DNA from: Deltaproteobacteria bacterium
Lineage (GTDB): Bacteria > Desulfobacterota > Desulfobaccia > Desulfobaccales > 0-14-0-80-60-11
Reading direction: 5' to 3'
NCBI GenBank assembly: GCA_003599195.1
Contig: QZIZ01000155.1
Location: 1-43,347, forward strand
DNA: 43,347 bases
Shown here piece after piece: positions 15,910 through 25,318 of this stretch. The position numbers were made by a program, and so were the translations under genes. The notes under the pieces are model-generated. The model was not told the DNA's origin. It worked only from the letters and a program-made list of their open reading frames with translations, and searched no databases. Within the stretch, counting starts at the first letter, position 1; the number at the start of each line of letters is the position of its first letter.

Positions 15910-16922
15910 GTCAAACCCGCGCCCAACTCCACCACCCCCCCGGTTTTGGCTGATTGATAGATAGCGTCAATCACCCGGGCCGCCTGGTAGCCGTCATCGC
16001 CGTTGCCCAAGGGTTGGCGTCCTTCCTGAATGGCCGCCTTGAATTCCTCCCACTCGGCCTGCCAGGAAATATCGGGGCCGGGGAACTCCCAGGATTCCGT
16101 CAGGGGAGGACCGGATTCGGGCCGCCGGATGCCAAGGGTCAGTGTCTCTGTCCCATAGCTCCCTCCAAGGCCGTTGATCGATAAATATCCATCCCGGCCA
16201 AAAATCTCGAACCGGAAGAGATTCTTCCATTGCGTCCAACTGGTATGGATGGCCGCTATCTGCCCCGCGGCGGTGCGCAGGAGGGCAAAGCAGTTATCTT
16301 CCAAAGGCGCAATCCGCCAGAACCAGGTACCCAGCATGCCGGTCACCTGGACAAACTCACCAAAAAACCAGCGGCACAGATCCACTAAATGCACCCCCTG
16401 GTCCAGCAGTTCCCCGCCTCCGGCCAAATCGGCGTTGCCCCGCCATTCCTGGTCGTATCCCGGCCTCCCGCCGTGGCCGTAAGCGGCGCGAATGCTCGCC
16501 AGAGGGCCGATCTTGCCGGATTTAGCTAATTCCTGGGCCCGCCAGATGGCTGGGTGATGACGGTGGTTAAAACCTGCTTTAAGAATCCTGTGGTGCCTGG
16601 TGGCAGTCTGCACCATCACTAAAGCCTCCACTCCATTTCGTCCTAGGGGTTTCTCGCAGAGAACATGCTTGCCGTTTTGGAGGGAGGCGACAGTTATGGG
16701 CAGGAGCGCTTTATTGACGGTAGCCACCACCACCATCTCAATCTGCGGATGACCGGTAACTACCCGCCAGTCATCGGTCCACTCGGAACCTGCTTCTGCC
16801 GCGATTACCTGGGCGGCTCCGGCATTAATATCGGCCACAAGCAAGATTTCGTCCCCCGCGGCACGGGCCACCCGGGCCCGCCGCGCCCCGATCAGGCCAC
16901 AACCTACAATCCCGATTTTCAT
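15906..16922 (-). CDS. Gfo/Idh/MocA-family oxidoreductase
   Basis: A 338-residue NAD(P)-dependent sugar oxidoreductase. The Rossmann loop is GIVGCGLIG (4-12), and the family catalytic lysine motif is CEKPLG (Lys91). A later GGGELLDQGVHLVDLCRWF segment matches the substrate-binding histidine region. These enzymes oxidise or reduce hydroxyl groups of sugars or nucleotide sugars, often C3. The gene overlaps the nucleotidyltransferase by 4 bases and follows the SDR gene by one base, so the three are co-translated. With the DegT aminotransferases elsewhere in the locus it could supply a 3-keto sugar for amination, but that link is only a guess. Confidence 0.9.
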   Translation of the reverse strand: MKIGIVGCGLIGARRARVARAAGDEILLVADINAGAAQVIAAEAGSEWTDDWRVVTGHPQIEMVVVATVNKALLPITVASLQNGKHVLCEKPLGRNGVEALVMVQTATRHHRILKAGFNHRHHPAIWRAQELAKSGKIGPLASIRAAYGHGGRPGYDQEWRGNADLAGGGELLDQGVHLVDLCRWFFGEFVQVTGMLGTWFWRIAPLEDNCFALLRTAAGQIAAIHTSWTQWKNLFRFEIFGRDGYLSINGLGGSYGTETLTLGIRRPESGPPLTESWEFPGPDISWQAEWEEFKAAIQEGRQPLGNGDDGYQAARVIDAIYQSAKTGGVVELGAGLT

Positions 16923-16923
16923 A

Positions 16924-17784
16924 TTACCTTAAGTTTTTGATCAGTGGTTTGATGGTGAAAGGATCGAGCCGGCGGACGGTGAACATGGGCGTTTCGTTGA
17001 GCTCCTCCACTTTATCCTGCCACTCCCTCCAGGGATCGTGGGGTGCGCTGATGAGTTTGCCGGTTAGAGCGCCGGAAGCTTGGGAAGCCAAGAATTTCAC
17101 CAGTTCGCAGACCAGTTCCACCGGGGTGCCGCCGGTCCGGGTCCTTTCCCGGGCCTGGTGGTATTCTGCTCCTGCTTTTTCTCCGGCCGCCAGAACTTCA
17201 TCCAGCATTTGGGTATTGACTGCACCGGGAGCTACGGCATTCACCTGGATATTGTAAGGCTTGAGTTCCTCTGCCAGGGTTTCGGTGAACCGCACCAGAG
17301 CCGCTTTGGAGGCGGCATAAGCGCTGAAATTTGGGCGCGGGGCTGTTGCTCCCCCCCCGGAAAAATTGATGATCTTCCCGCGCCTTCGAACCATCATCTG
17401 GGGCAAAACAGTATGGATCAAGTGGAGAGCGCCAAAAAAATTAACCTTGAAAATCTTTTCCCAGGTGGCCAAGTCGTTCTCGTGGAAAGGTCCGATGGGC
17501 GCTTGGATGCCAGCCACATTCACCAAGATGTCTATCTGCCCCATGGCCTCCTGTGCCTGGCGCACTAACCGGAAAACTGCCTCAGGCCGGGAAACATCTC
17601 CGGTCAGCGGCAAGGCCCGGCCTCCACGTCGGATAATTTCCTGGGAGGTTTGGCGAACCCCAGCCTCGTCTCTGGCCACCAGGCTTAAAAAAGCCCCGGT
17701 TCCCGCCAAGGTAAGGGCCAGTGCCTTCCCGATGCCCCGGGAGGCTCCAGTCAGCAGAATTCCTGCATTATCCAACCGGATCAC
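16924..17784 (-). CDS. SDR-family oxidoreductase, likely GTG start
   Basis: A 286-residue classical short-chain dehydrogenase. Marks are TGASRGIG (12-19), NVAG (89-92), the serine in NFSGGG, and the active-site YAASK (Tyr156, Lys160). A PGAVNTQML stretch follows. The C-terminal 50 residues (DPWREWQDKVEELN and on) exceed the basic SDR length. The start is taken as GTG at 17784, preceded by GAGGG and overlapping the methyltransferase by 17 bases. An ATG at 17808 is in frame but has no ribosome-binding site. It would oxidise or reduce a sugar or lipid hydroxyl. The substrate is unknown. Confidence 0.87.
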   Translation of the reverse strand: MIRLDNAGILLTGASRGIGKALALTLAGTGAFLSLVARDEAGVRQTSQEIIRRGGRALPLTGDVSRPEAVFRLVRQAQEAMGQIDILVNVAGIQAPIGPFHENDLATWEKIFKVNFFGALHLIHTVLPQMMVRRRGKIINFSGGGATAPRPNFSAYAASKAALVRFTETLAEELKPYNIQVNAVAPGAVNTQMLDEVLAAGEKAGAEYHQARERTRTGGTPVELVCELVKFLASQASGALTGKLISAPHDPWREWQDKVEELNETPMFTVRRLDPFTIKPLIKNLR

Positions 17785-18463
17785 GGCCGCCCTCAATAGG
17801 CTCCGCAACCATGCAGATTAAGCGGTGCAGAATAGTGCGTTCCTGAGTAAAAAATAATTTTTTCAGCCTGATATTTATTGAACGGAATATCTCCGGCCAT
17901 TCCTTCAAAGTGTAGCGGTAAAAGGAACCGTCAGCCAGAGTATAGTAAGCCCAATATGGCCAACGCCAGAACCCGGGTTCAAACCCGAAGGTCTCTTCTA
18001 TTATAAGGGCCCGTCTGGCCACCCTCGCCTGTTCTTGCAGGGCTAGGCTTCGCTTTTTGGGGGGTAGATGGTGAAAGAGATAGGCACTGAACACCACATC
18101 GAAACTTTTATCAGGAAAGGGAAGGTAAAAGGCGTCAGCGTTAACAAAATCGAAAAAGTATTGCGACCTGGCGTCTCGTACCATGCCCAGGGAATAATCA
18201 ACGCCCACATAGGTCTTTGTCCCATAAGTTGCAGAGAAGATTGCGCTCAGATAGCCGGGCCCACAGCCCAATTCTAGGACTGAGGAGCCGGGCAGCCATT
18301 CCCGAAAAGTCTCATCCCGGCGTTGTAGAAACTCGGCATAGGCATTTTGGTCATACCACGGAGTCAAGGCAGCAATCTTCTTGAACGGCCCCATGATGTA
18401 ATGCTGACGGAATTCGTACCATTTCCGGGAACGATGGGTGAGTTCATCCCATCTCTTAAACAT
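17768..18463 (-). CDS. Class I SAM-dependent methyltransferase
   Basis: A 231-residue methyltransferase. SAM-binding motif I is LELGCGPG (63-70), the acidic strand is VGVDYSLGM, and NADAFYLPFPDKSFDVVFSAYLFHHLP covers motifs II and III, as in the Methyltransf_11 group. The likely target is a sugar hydroxyl or a biosynthetic intermediate, because it stands between the initiating transferase and sugar-modifying oxidoreductases. It overlaps the SDR gene by 17 bases. About 140 bases without a gene separate it from the WbaP-like gene upstream. Confidence 0.88.
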   Translation of the reverse strand: MFKRWDELTHRSRKWYEFRQHYIMGPFKKIAALTPWYDQNAYAEFLQRRDETFREWLPGSSVLELGCGPGYLSAIFSATYGTKTYVGVDYSLGMVRDARSQYFFDFVNADAFYLPFPDKSFDVVFSAYLFHHLPPKKRSLALQEQARVARRALIIEETFGFEPGFWRWPYWAYYTLADGSFYRYTLKEWPEIFRSINIRLKKLFFTQERTILHRLICMVAEPIEGGRDPVG

Positions 18464-18604
18464 GCCCGTTTCCTTGAAAATGTGGCTCTCTGCCGCGACT
18501 TATTTTCCCGATAAGACTTATACCGCCCAACTTGCTCTGAGTAGAAGCAGAGCTAATCGATCCCCTGCGACTTGCCCGCTTTACTCTTGAACGATACTGC
18601 CGCC

Positions 18605-20035
18605 TCAGCTGGCTCCCTTGCCGGAGATGATTGCCGGGATCGTCCTTAAAAGGATCTTGCAATCCAGCCATAACGACCAGTTATCGATGTATGCCAGATC
18701 CATTTTGGCCCAATCATTGAAATTTGAGATGCTATTACGTCCGCTGACCTGCCATAAACAGGTGATGCCCGGTTTGATACTCAGTTTGCGCCGTTGCCAG
18801 CTTTCATAACGCGCCAGTTCGTGGGGACCCGCGGGGCGAGGCCCCACCAGGCTCATATCCCCTTTGAACACACTCCATAGCTGCGGCAGCTCGTCAAAAC
18901 TGTACTTTCTTAGGAACCTGCCGACCGGAGTGACCCGGGGATCATTGGCGATCTTGAAGACCGGTCCCTGCATCTCATTCAGATGCGCCAACTGGTCTTT
19001 TATCTGGTCGGCTCCCACCACCATGGTCCGGAATTTCCAGCTCTTGAAAGGTTTCTTATTAAATCCAACCACATACCAGTCATAGAATACCGGGCCCGGA
19101 GAAGTCAGCTTGATGGCTGCGGCAATGATAAGTATATGGGGAGTCAACGCCATCAGGGCCAAGGAAGAAATGACTATATCCATGGCCCGTTTAACCGCCA
19201 GGGCAAATTGATTATGAGGGATGTAACTGATACTGATGATGGGCAGCCCATAGATCACATCCGCCCGGAATCTTTTGGCTATCTTCCCCAAAAAGTCGGA
19301 GATGATTCTGACCGGCACCCCTTCCCGCTCACAAACTTCAAGGACCTCCCGGACTTCCCCCAGCCGCCGGGTGGAGACGGTGGCGATCACTTCATCCACC
19401 GGATAGTGATGTAATACCGGGAGGATATCATGAGTAGTGCCGAGGATCTTCTTACCGAATAATTCCCGGCCTACCCTGTCCTTACCCACATCAAGGAAAC
19501 CGACGATATCCAGCCCCCAGCAGAAATGTCGCTGTATGGCTTCGACAAATCGCCTGGCTTGATTGCCGGTCCCCACCACCAAGACCGTTTTGCGATTCCG
19601 GCCCCGGCTCCGGATAATCCTGGCGGTGTAAAACAGCAGAAATTTTTCCAATATTAGCAGCACCAGGTTTGCCAAGCTGAATAGAGCCACAAAGGTCCTG
19701 GGAACATAGGTGGATCGCAGTAAAAAGACCAGGCCCATAACAGACAGCAACCCCCAAAAGACGGTCTTCAGAATAATTTTGATTTCCGTGGTGAAAGAGG
19801 TAAACCGCTGGTAAGAATAAGCCCCCAGGAAATTGAAGATCATTACCCATGCTACCGCCGACATAGCCATGAGGATGAAATGGGACGGATCAAGATCGAT
19901 CTTAGGCCCCGCCGTCGCCCCTGACGCCAGCGGCAGCAGCAGCCACAGATAATACGCCGCGATGAAGCTGACCAGCGTGGTCGCCGCATCGGCCAACTGG
20001 ACAATAATCCTGTGATACACCGGACGCCAGGGCAT
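18605..20035 (-). CDS. Polyprenyl-phosphate sugar-1-phosphate transferase (WbaP/WcaJ type)
   Basis: A 476-residue initiating glycosyl-phosphate transferase. It has four to five N-terminal membrane helices (about 10-150), then a nucleotide-binding-like middle domain (VLVVGTGNQARRFVEAI), a further helix (IVISSLALMALTPH) and the catalytic domain. Catalytic-domain motifs are SPGPVFY, KSWKFRTM, FDELPQLWSVFKGDMSLVG, PRPAGPHEL and KPGITCLWQVSGR. This enzyme moves a sugar-1-phosphate from a nucleotide sugar onto undecaprenyl phosphate to start a repeat unit at the inner membrane. GAGG five bases upstream supports the ATG at 20035. The sugar, glucose or galactose or another, cannot be read from the sequence. 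Confidence 0.94.
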   Translation of the reverse strand: MPWRPVYHRIIVQLADAATTLVSFIAAYYLWLLLPLASGATAGPKIDLDPSHFILMAMSAVAWVMIFNFLGAYSYQRFTSFTTEIKIILKTVFWGLLSVMGLVFLLRSTYVPRTFVALFSLANLVLLILEKFLLFYTARIIRSRGRNRKTVLVVGTGNQARRFVEAIQRHFCWGLDIVGFLDVGKDRVGRELFGKKILGTTHDILPVLHHYPVDEVIATVSTRRLGEVREVLEVCEREGVPVRIISDFLGKIAKRFRADVIYGLPIISISYIPHNQFALAVKRAMDIVISSLALMALTPHILIIAAAIKLTSPGPVFYDWYVVGFNKKPFKSWKFRTMVVGADQIKDQLAHLNEMQGPVFKIANDPRVTPVGRFLRKYSFDELPQLWSVFKGDMSLVGPRPAGPHELARYESWQRRKLSIKPGITCLWQVSGRNSISNFNDWAKMDLAYIDNWSLWLDCKILLRTIPAIISGKGAS

Positions 20036-20100
20036 ATGTGCCTCGAATCTCTTATTTCTATTCGGTCTGCCGGAATGGGCCTATCGCTGGCATTCTCCGA

Positions 20101-21336
20101 TCACCTGCCAGCCAAGGTTTCCAAGTGCCGGGCGAATTCCAGGAGCACCACCTGGCGGTCAAATCTGGCGGCTGCCATGCGACGGCCATTATCTCCCAGG
20201 CGGACGGCTTCCTCCCGGTTCTCCTTGAGAAACCGGACGGCCGCGGCCAGGGCCTCGGGGTCTTCTGGAGGCACCACCATTCCCACCTGTTTTTCCTGGA
20301 TAAACCTGCCGCTTTCGCTATCCGCGCTCACCGCGGCCAGGATGGGCCGGCCCGCGGCCATGTAATAAAGGAGCTTACCCGGGAAGACGATATCGGTGAC
20401 GGCCCGCATCTGGGTTAGGGCCAAGACATCGGCTGCCCCTAATTGTTGCGGCAATCCTTCCCGAGGTTGCAGAGGCAAAAATAGGAGATTGTCCAATCCC
20501 AGGTCGCGGGCCTTATCTTTCAAGTCCGGCAGGTAGGGGCCGTCACCCACCAGCAAGAACTTTATGCCGTGGTGATCCCGGCACGCGGCCGCGGCTTCCA
20601 CATAGGTGTGCAATCCTTGCTTAAGTGCGATGCTGCCGGAATACATCACCAGAAAATCGTCGGGCCGGATTCCGTGTTCCCGGCGAAAATCATTACCCCG
20701 GACCACGGGGTGCATAAAATCCAGATCAATATAGTCGGGCAGCAGGGAGATCTTTTCCCGGGGGACCCCCTTCTTCTCCAGGTTGGCGGCGAAACCTGGA
20801 GAGATAACCCCGATGCCCCGGGCCCGCCTGTAGATAAAGCGTTCCAGAGCGTAAGCCAGCCGCACCGGGAGGCTGTTCTCCGCCAACATGCCCGTGGTCA
20901 CCGCCGCATCAGGCACCAGGTCCTTAATATGGAAGAAATAGGGCGCGCCTTTGACCCGGCTCCACAACCAGGCGGTTAGACCCAACTGCAGTGGGGGTGA
21001 GATTACCACCGTTAGGTCCCACGATGCAGTCATCAGTCCCGCCAGCAGGGAGGAAAGAGTGAAAGACATGTCGAACATGATTCGGTTGCGGACTCTTTTC
21101 GGGTCGTTGGGTACGTAAAGGTAGGTGCGCAGCACCGGCACCCCGCCCATCTCCTCCCGCAAGAAATAATGACCCCGGTACCCCTCCCAGACCTGCCATT
21201 GGGGGGCGGTGGGAAACCCGGTGACGACTTGGACCTGATGCCCTCTTTGGGCCAGATACTCGGCCAGGTCCGCGGTATAAGGGCCGATGGAGGTGGACTC
21301 CGGCAGATAATTCAGGCCCAGAATCAGAAATCGCAA
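20101..21336 (-). CDS. Glycosyltransferase family 4, WcaI-like, TTG start
   Basis: A 411-residue GT-B glycosyltransferase. The opening LGLNYLPESTSIGPYTADL, then VVTGFPTAPQW, HIKDLVPDAAV, MYSGSIALKQGL and the C-terminal FPGKLLYYMAAGRPILA match the WcaI group of colanic-acid-type transferases. It adds a sugar, donor unknown, to the growing lipid-linked unit on the cytoplasmic side. The start codon is TTG at 21336 with GAGG 9 bases upstream. It lies 74 bases from the epimerase upstream and 65 from the WbaP-like gene downstream. Confidence 0.9.
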   Translation of the reverse strand: MRFLILGLNYLPESTSIGPYTADLAEYLAQRGHQVQVVTGFPTAPQWQVWEGYRGHYFLREEMGGVPVLRTYLYVPNDPKRVRNRIMFDMSFTLSSLLAGLMTASWDLTVVISPPLQLGLTAWLWSRVKGAPYFFHIKDLVPDAAVTTGMLAENSLPVRLAYALERFIYRRARGIGVISPGFAANLEKKGVPREKISLLPDYIDLDFMHPVVRGNDFRREHGIRPDDFLVMYSGSIALKQGLHTYVEAAAACRDHHGIKFLLVGDGPYLPDLKDKARDLGLDNLLFLPLQPREGLPQQLGAADVLALTQMRAVTDIVFPGKLLYYMAAGRPILAAVSADSESGRFIQEKQVGMVVPPEDPEALAAAVRFLKENREEAVRLGDNGRRMAAARFDRQVVLLEFARHLETLAGR

Positions 21337-21410
21337 AGTCGTCGCCTCGACAATAAAATTTTTGTTAAAATCCCTGGCGGCAGATCAAACAAGGTCAGAA
21401 TTTTGACTGC

Positions 21411-22433
21411 TCATCTTGCAAGGCAGGCTAATCCGGGCAGTTCTGTTTTCCGCCCCGTTCGCTTTTGGAGCACCTGCTGTTCAATCCAGCGGTAGGTGTA
21501 GGTCAAGCCTTCCTCCAGGGAAATTTCCGGCTCCCAGCCCAGCACCTGGCGCAGCCGGGTGTTGTCGGAATTTCTGCCGCGCACCCCCTCGGGTCCGGGG
21601 ATGTGTTTCTTAATGATGGTGATGCCGGCGATGCGGGCGATGATGTCCGCCAGTTCATCAATGCTCACCATACAGTCCTGTCCTAGGTTGATGGGGTCAT
21701 GGTGGTCGGACTGCATCAGCTTATACAGACCGGTGAGGCAGTCATTGATATGGCAGAAAGAGCGGGTCTGTTGGCCATCGCCCCAGATCTCCACCGTGGG
21801 ATCCCCCGTCAATTTTGCTTCGGCAATCTTGCGGCACAAGGCGGCCGGGGCTTTTTCCCGCCCCCCTTCCCAGCTCCCCCGAGGGCCGAAAATGTTATGA
21901 AAGCGCACGATCCGGGTTTCCAGGCCGTACTCCTCCCGGTAATGGCGGCAGAGATGCTCGGAAATCAGTTTCTCCCAGCCATAGGCGTCCTGAGGTTGGG
22001 CCGGATAGACATCTTCTTCCTTCAGAGGAACCACATCGGCGTCTTTTTGCCGGTATTCGGGATAAACACAGGCCGAGGAGGTGTAGAGATAGCGTGTCAC
22101 CCCGTTTATCCGGGCCGCTTCCAGGGTGTGAAAGTTAATCAGGGTATTGTTGTGGAGAATCTTCGCATGGTGCGCGGAAATGAAGCCCATGCCCCCCATG
22201 TCCGCGGCCAGGGCATAGACCTGGTCCATCCCCCGGGTGGCCCGGAGACAATTATCCCAACGCCTGAGGTCCAGAATCTCGAATTCATGGGCCTCCGAAT
22301 CGCTGAATTCCGGGAACTTCAAATCCACCCCCCGAACCCAGTATCCCTTGTTCTTCAGGTACGTAACCAAGTGATGGCCGATGAATCCGCCAGCGCCGGT
22401 AACCAGGACAGTCGTTTTCTTATCTGCCGCCAT
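21411..22433 (-). CDS. GDP-mannose 3,5-epimerase homologue
   Basis: A 340-residue extended SDR strikingly similar to plant GDP-mannose 3,5-epimerase. After the NAD loop TGAGGFIG (12-19) come LAADMGGMGFIS, SSACVYPEY, QPQDAYGWEK, GGREKAPAALCRK, GDGQQTRSF and PGPEGVRGRNSDN. The four catalytic residues known from the Arabidopsis enzyme (Cys145, Tyr174, Lys178, Lys217) align here at Cys122, Tyr151, Lys155 and Lys194, with a constant offset of 23. The expected reaction is GDP-D-mannose to GDP-L-galactose (and GDP-L-gulose). ManC at the end of the same locus makes the substrate. GGGAGGG precedes the ATG at 22433, which overlaps the carbamoyltransferase by 14 bases. Confidence 0.92.
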   Translation of the reverse strand: MAADKKTTVLVTGAGGFIGHHLVTYLKNKGYWVRGVDLKFPEFSDSEAHEFEILDLRRWDNCLRATRGMDQVYALAADMGGMGFISAHHAKILHNNTLINFHTLEAARINGVTRYLYTSSACVYPEYRQKDADVVPLKEEDVYPAQPQDAYGWEKLISEHLCRHYREEYGLETRIVRFHNIFGPRGSWEGGREKAPAALCRKIAEAKLTGDPTVEIWGDGQQTRSFCHINDCLTGLYKLMQSDHHDPINLGQDCMVSIDELADIIARIAGITIIKKHIPGPEGVRGRNSDNTRLRQVLGWEPEISLEEGLTYTYRWIEQQVLQKRTGRKTELPGLACLAR

Positions 22434-24177
22434 TTTCCCTCCCGAGGTTCTTTTTGCTCACCAGATAATTGTCGAGGATCAGGCAATCCATCTTGGTACG
22501 CAGGAAGCACTCCACTGCCTCTGCGGGGGTGCATACAATGGGTTCATTTTCATTGAAGGAGGTGTTCAGAATCACCGGGATACCGGATATTTTCTGATAC
22601 TCGGTAATCAACCGCCAATACCTGGGGTTGGCATCCGAGCTTACGGTTTGCAGTCTGCCGCTGCCATCCACATGGGTCACCGCCGGGATCAACCCCTGTT
22701 TATCTCTCCGAATCTGGTAGACCTTGAGCATGAAGGGGTCGGGATATTCCTGTTCAAACCATTCCCATGTTTGCTCCTCCAAAACCGAGGGTGCGAAAGG
22801 ACGAAACCGTTCCCGGTTCTTCACTCGGGAATTCAAGATGTCCTTCATGTCCTCGAAACGGGGGTCCACCACGATGCTGCGGTTCCCCAGGGCCCGGGGG
22901 CCGAACTCCATGCGGCCTTGAAACCAGCCCACCACCTTCTTTTCGCTCATCAATTGTGCGGCTCTGCGACAGATTTCTCCGTCGCTGAATTCCTCATAAG
23001 GCAGCCGGTAATGGGCCAGCACCTCCCGAATTTCAGCCGGGGAGAAATCCGGACCGGTATAGGCGTTGGTCATATGGAAGTTGCGAGGCCGCCCGAGAAC
23101 GGCATGATAGACGTAATATGCCGCTCCCAGGGACAGCCCGGCATCCCCGGCCGCGGGCTGGATAAACACATCCTTAAACTGCGTCCGCAACAGGATCTTG
23201 CCGTTGGCCACACTGTTGAGAGCGACTCCCCCCGCCAGACAGAGCCTTTTCAGCCCGGTCTGCTGCTGCAAGTATCCCAAGGCGTGAAAATACACCTCTT
23301 CCAGGACCATTTGGGCCGAGGCCGCCATGTCAGCGTAATGCTTAGTAATCTCTCCTCCAGGGGTGCGTGGCGGGCCGAATCGTTGAATGAGCTTGGGTGA
23401 ATAAACGATCCCCTGCTCAGGCACTGCTCCCTGCCAGTTCAAATAGACATTTTGATAGTGGTGTACAAAGTAATCCAGGTTAAGCTCAAACCGCCCTTGA
23501 TCTTTCAGCCGCACCATCTCCCGCATATCTTCGACGTACCTGGGTTCCCCCAGAGGCGCCAGTCCCATGAATTTGCCTTCATCTCCATACTTGACAAACC
23601 CGCAATACTGGGTGATGGCGGTATAGAACAGCCCCAGGGAATGGGGGAACCAGACCCTGACCAGGGGCTTGACGGTTTTATCCTGGCCCGCGGCGAGCAT
23701 CAGACTGACAAAATCCCCGAAACCGTCAACGGACATGACCGCGGCCTGGGGATAACCCGAAACCAGAAAGGCACTGGCGCAATGGGCCAAATGATGCTCC
23801 ACCCGGTGAAACCGGGCTCGTATCTGTCGGGGCGCTATTCCCATTTCTTCGGCCAAGTGAGTCTTTAGGTTCATGGTCTTGACATTCCTGGTCAGGCCGC
23901 TGCCGATGGCGCTCGCGCTTGGACGTTTTTTGAGAACGTGAAGGATTTTCCTTCCCAGGCTGGGCAAGGGATTGCGGCCGACGGCCACATGGTCCACTGC
24001 GGAGAAATCAATCCCCGCGGTTTCCAGGCAGTAGCGGATGGCCTGAACTGGAAACGCCGAGGTATATTTGATTCGGTTGAACCGTTCTTCTTCCACCGCG
24101 GCCACAAGCTCGCCGTCGGCCAGCAAGGCAGCTGAGGTCTCTCCATGAAACGCGTTGATGCCGAGTACGTAAGTCAA
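22420..24177 (-). CDS. NodU/CmcH-family carbamoyltransferase, TTG start
   Basis: A 585-residue two-domain carbamoyltransferase. The N-terminal domain shows LGINAFHGETSAALL, the HHLAH histidines (128-132) and VDGFGD (150-155). A KFMGLAPLGEP stretch follows, then the C-terminal YrdC-like part with WFQGRMEFGPRALGNRS and ILNTSFNENEPIVCTP. The family transfers a carbamoyl group from carbamoyl phosphate, through carbamoyl-AMP, onto hydroxyls of sugars or antibiotics, as NodU does on Nod factors. The start is TTG at 24177 with AAAGGAAG upstream, two bases after the preceding GT4 stop. It implies O-carbamoyl decoration of this glycan. Confidence 0.93.
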   Translation of the reverse strand: MTYVLGINAFHGETSAALLADGELVAAVEEERFNRIKYTSAFPVQAIRYCLETAGIDFSAVDHVAVGRNPLPSLGRKILHVLKKRPSASAIGSGLTRNVKTMNLKTHLAEEMGIAPRQIRARFHRVEHHLAHCASAFLVSGYPQAAVMSVDGFGDFVSLMLAAGQDKTVKPLVRVWFPHSLGLFYTAITQYCGFVKYGDEGKFMGLAPLGEPRYVEDMREMVRLKDQGRFELNLDYFVHHYQNVYLNWQGAVPEQGIVYSPKLIQRFGPPRTPGGEITKHYADMAASAQMVLEEVYFHALGYLQQQTGLKRLCLAGGVALNSVANGKILLRTQFKDVFIQPAAGDAGLSLGAAYYVYHAVLGRPRNFHMTNAYTGPDFSPAEIREVLAHYRLPYEEFSDGEICRRAAQLMSEKKVVGWFQGRMEFGPRALGNRSIVVDPRFEDMKDILNSRVKNRERFRPFAPSVLEEQTWEWFEQEYPDPFMLKVYQIRRDKQGLIPAVTHVDGSGRLQTVSSDANPRYWRLITEYQKISGIPVILNTSFNENEPIVCTPAEAVECFLRTKMDCLILDNYLVSKKNLGRENGGR

Positions 24178-24179
24178 GG

Positions 24180-25313
24180 TTACTTCCTTTCGCGTTCAGC
24201 GACTGCTTCCTGATAAGCCTGTAAGGTTTTTCTGGCTGCCATTTCCCAGGAATAAGCCTGGGACCTGAGGCGGCCGGCTTCCGCCCGCCGCCGGTGCTCT
24301 TTGGGATCGTCTAGCAATTGCCGCATGGCCTGGGCGGTTTGTTCCTCATTTTGGACGGAGACGAAAACCGGCGCTTTCCCCCCCGCCTCCCGGTGGGCGG
24401 GGATATCCGAGGCCACCACCGGCAGGCCGCTGCTCATGGCCTCCACCAGGGTCATCCCCGCCGATTCCGTTGTCGATAGCGTCAGATAAAGACGGGCCTG
24501 CCGGTAGATGGCCGGAAGCTCCTCGTGGGAGAGCGGGCCCAACAGTATCACCGCATCCCCGGGGATTCCCTGCTCCGTCAGCAACTGACTCAGCCCTGAG
24601 GGGGAAATCCTTCCCACCAGCACCAGTTTTACCTCGCTTTGGATCTGTTTTTTCAATAATGCAAAGGCCCGGATTTGTTGGGGCAGGTTCTTATGGGGCA
24701 AAGAATTGGTCACCGACAGAATAAAATGGGAGGGCAAATCTGGCCTATCAGGGAACTCTCCCAAGGAGGCCTTTTCAAAAGCCCCGCTCACCCCATGGGG
24801 CACCACTGCCAGACGCTCCCGCGGCAACCCCCAACGTTGCGCCAATTCCTCGGCAAAAGCAGCCGAAGGCACAAGAAGTCTCCCGGCTCTTAAGGCGGAA
24901 GCCTTGAAAAATAGGCGAAAATACCACTGCTTGGTCAAGGACAATGATTTTTTGTGCATGGGGTCCAGGTCCCAGTGCACCGTTACCACGGTTTTCACCG
25001 GAGACCAGAGCGCGCCGATTGTTCCGGGAAAGTGCAGAATATCCGCCTGCTTTTGCGCGGCCAGGAAGGGCAGGACCATCTGTTCCCAGATAATCCTGGA
25101 TGCCGCCCCTTGGCTCGATATCTTAGGCAAGGCACATAATCGCCAGTTGCCGGGAAAGCCCGAAAAGAGCTCACGGTTGTGGGGAGAGACAAAGAGAATA
25201 AAATCATGCTCCGGGGAGTTCCCCGCCATAGCCCGCAAAAGGTTAAGCAGGTAGCTCTCATGGGAATTGGCGCCTCCGGGACGCGCAATCAAGGTGGAAA
25301 TGGCAATCCGCAT
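24180..25313 (-). CDS. Glycosyltransferase family 4
   Basis: A 377-residue GT-B glycosyltransferase. It begins ISTLIARPGGANSHESYLLNLLRAM, has VTVHWDLDP, the central VPHGVS, SVTNSLPHKNL, and the C-terminal ESAGMTLVEAMSSGLPVVASDIPAHRE. The last contains the EX7E pattern that binds the nucleotide-sugar donor. The group often contains mannosyl- and rhamnosyltransferases, but donor and acceptor are unknown here. It sits between the DUF362 and carbamoyltransferase genes with gaps of 5 and 2 bases, so it belongs to the same transcript. Confidence 0.9.
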   Translation of the reverse strand: MRIAISTLIARPGGANSHESYLLNLLRAMAGNSPEHDFILFVSPHNRELFSGFPGNWRLCALPKISSQGAASRIIWEQMVLPFLAAQKQADILHFPGTIGALWSPVKTVVTVHWDLDPMHKKSLSLTKQWYFRLFFKASALRAGRLLVPSAAFAEELAQRWGLPRERLAVVPHGVSGAFEKASLGEFPDRPDLPSHFILSVTNSLPHKNLPQQIRAFALLKKQIQSEVKLVLVGRISPSGLSQLLTEQGIPGDAVILLGPLSHEELPAIYRQARLYLTLSTTESAGMTLVEAMSSGLPVVASDIPAHREAGGKAPVFVSVQNEEQTAQAMRQLLDDPKEHRRRAEAGRLRSQAYSWEMAARKTLQAYQEAVAERERK

Positions 25314-25318
25314 AGGAT

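Noticed and set aside
21699-23400. Two long plus-strand frames (285 and 339 residues) opposite the epimerase and carbamoyltransferase
   Set aside because: Shadow frames with no domains. The opposite strand encodes two strongly conserved enzymes.
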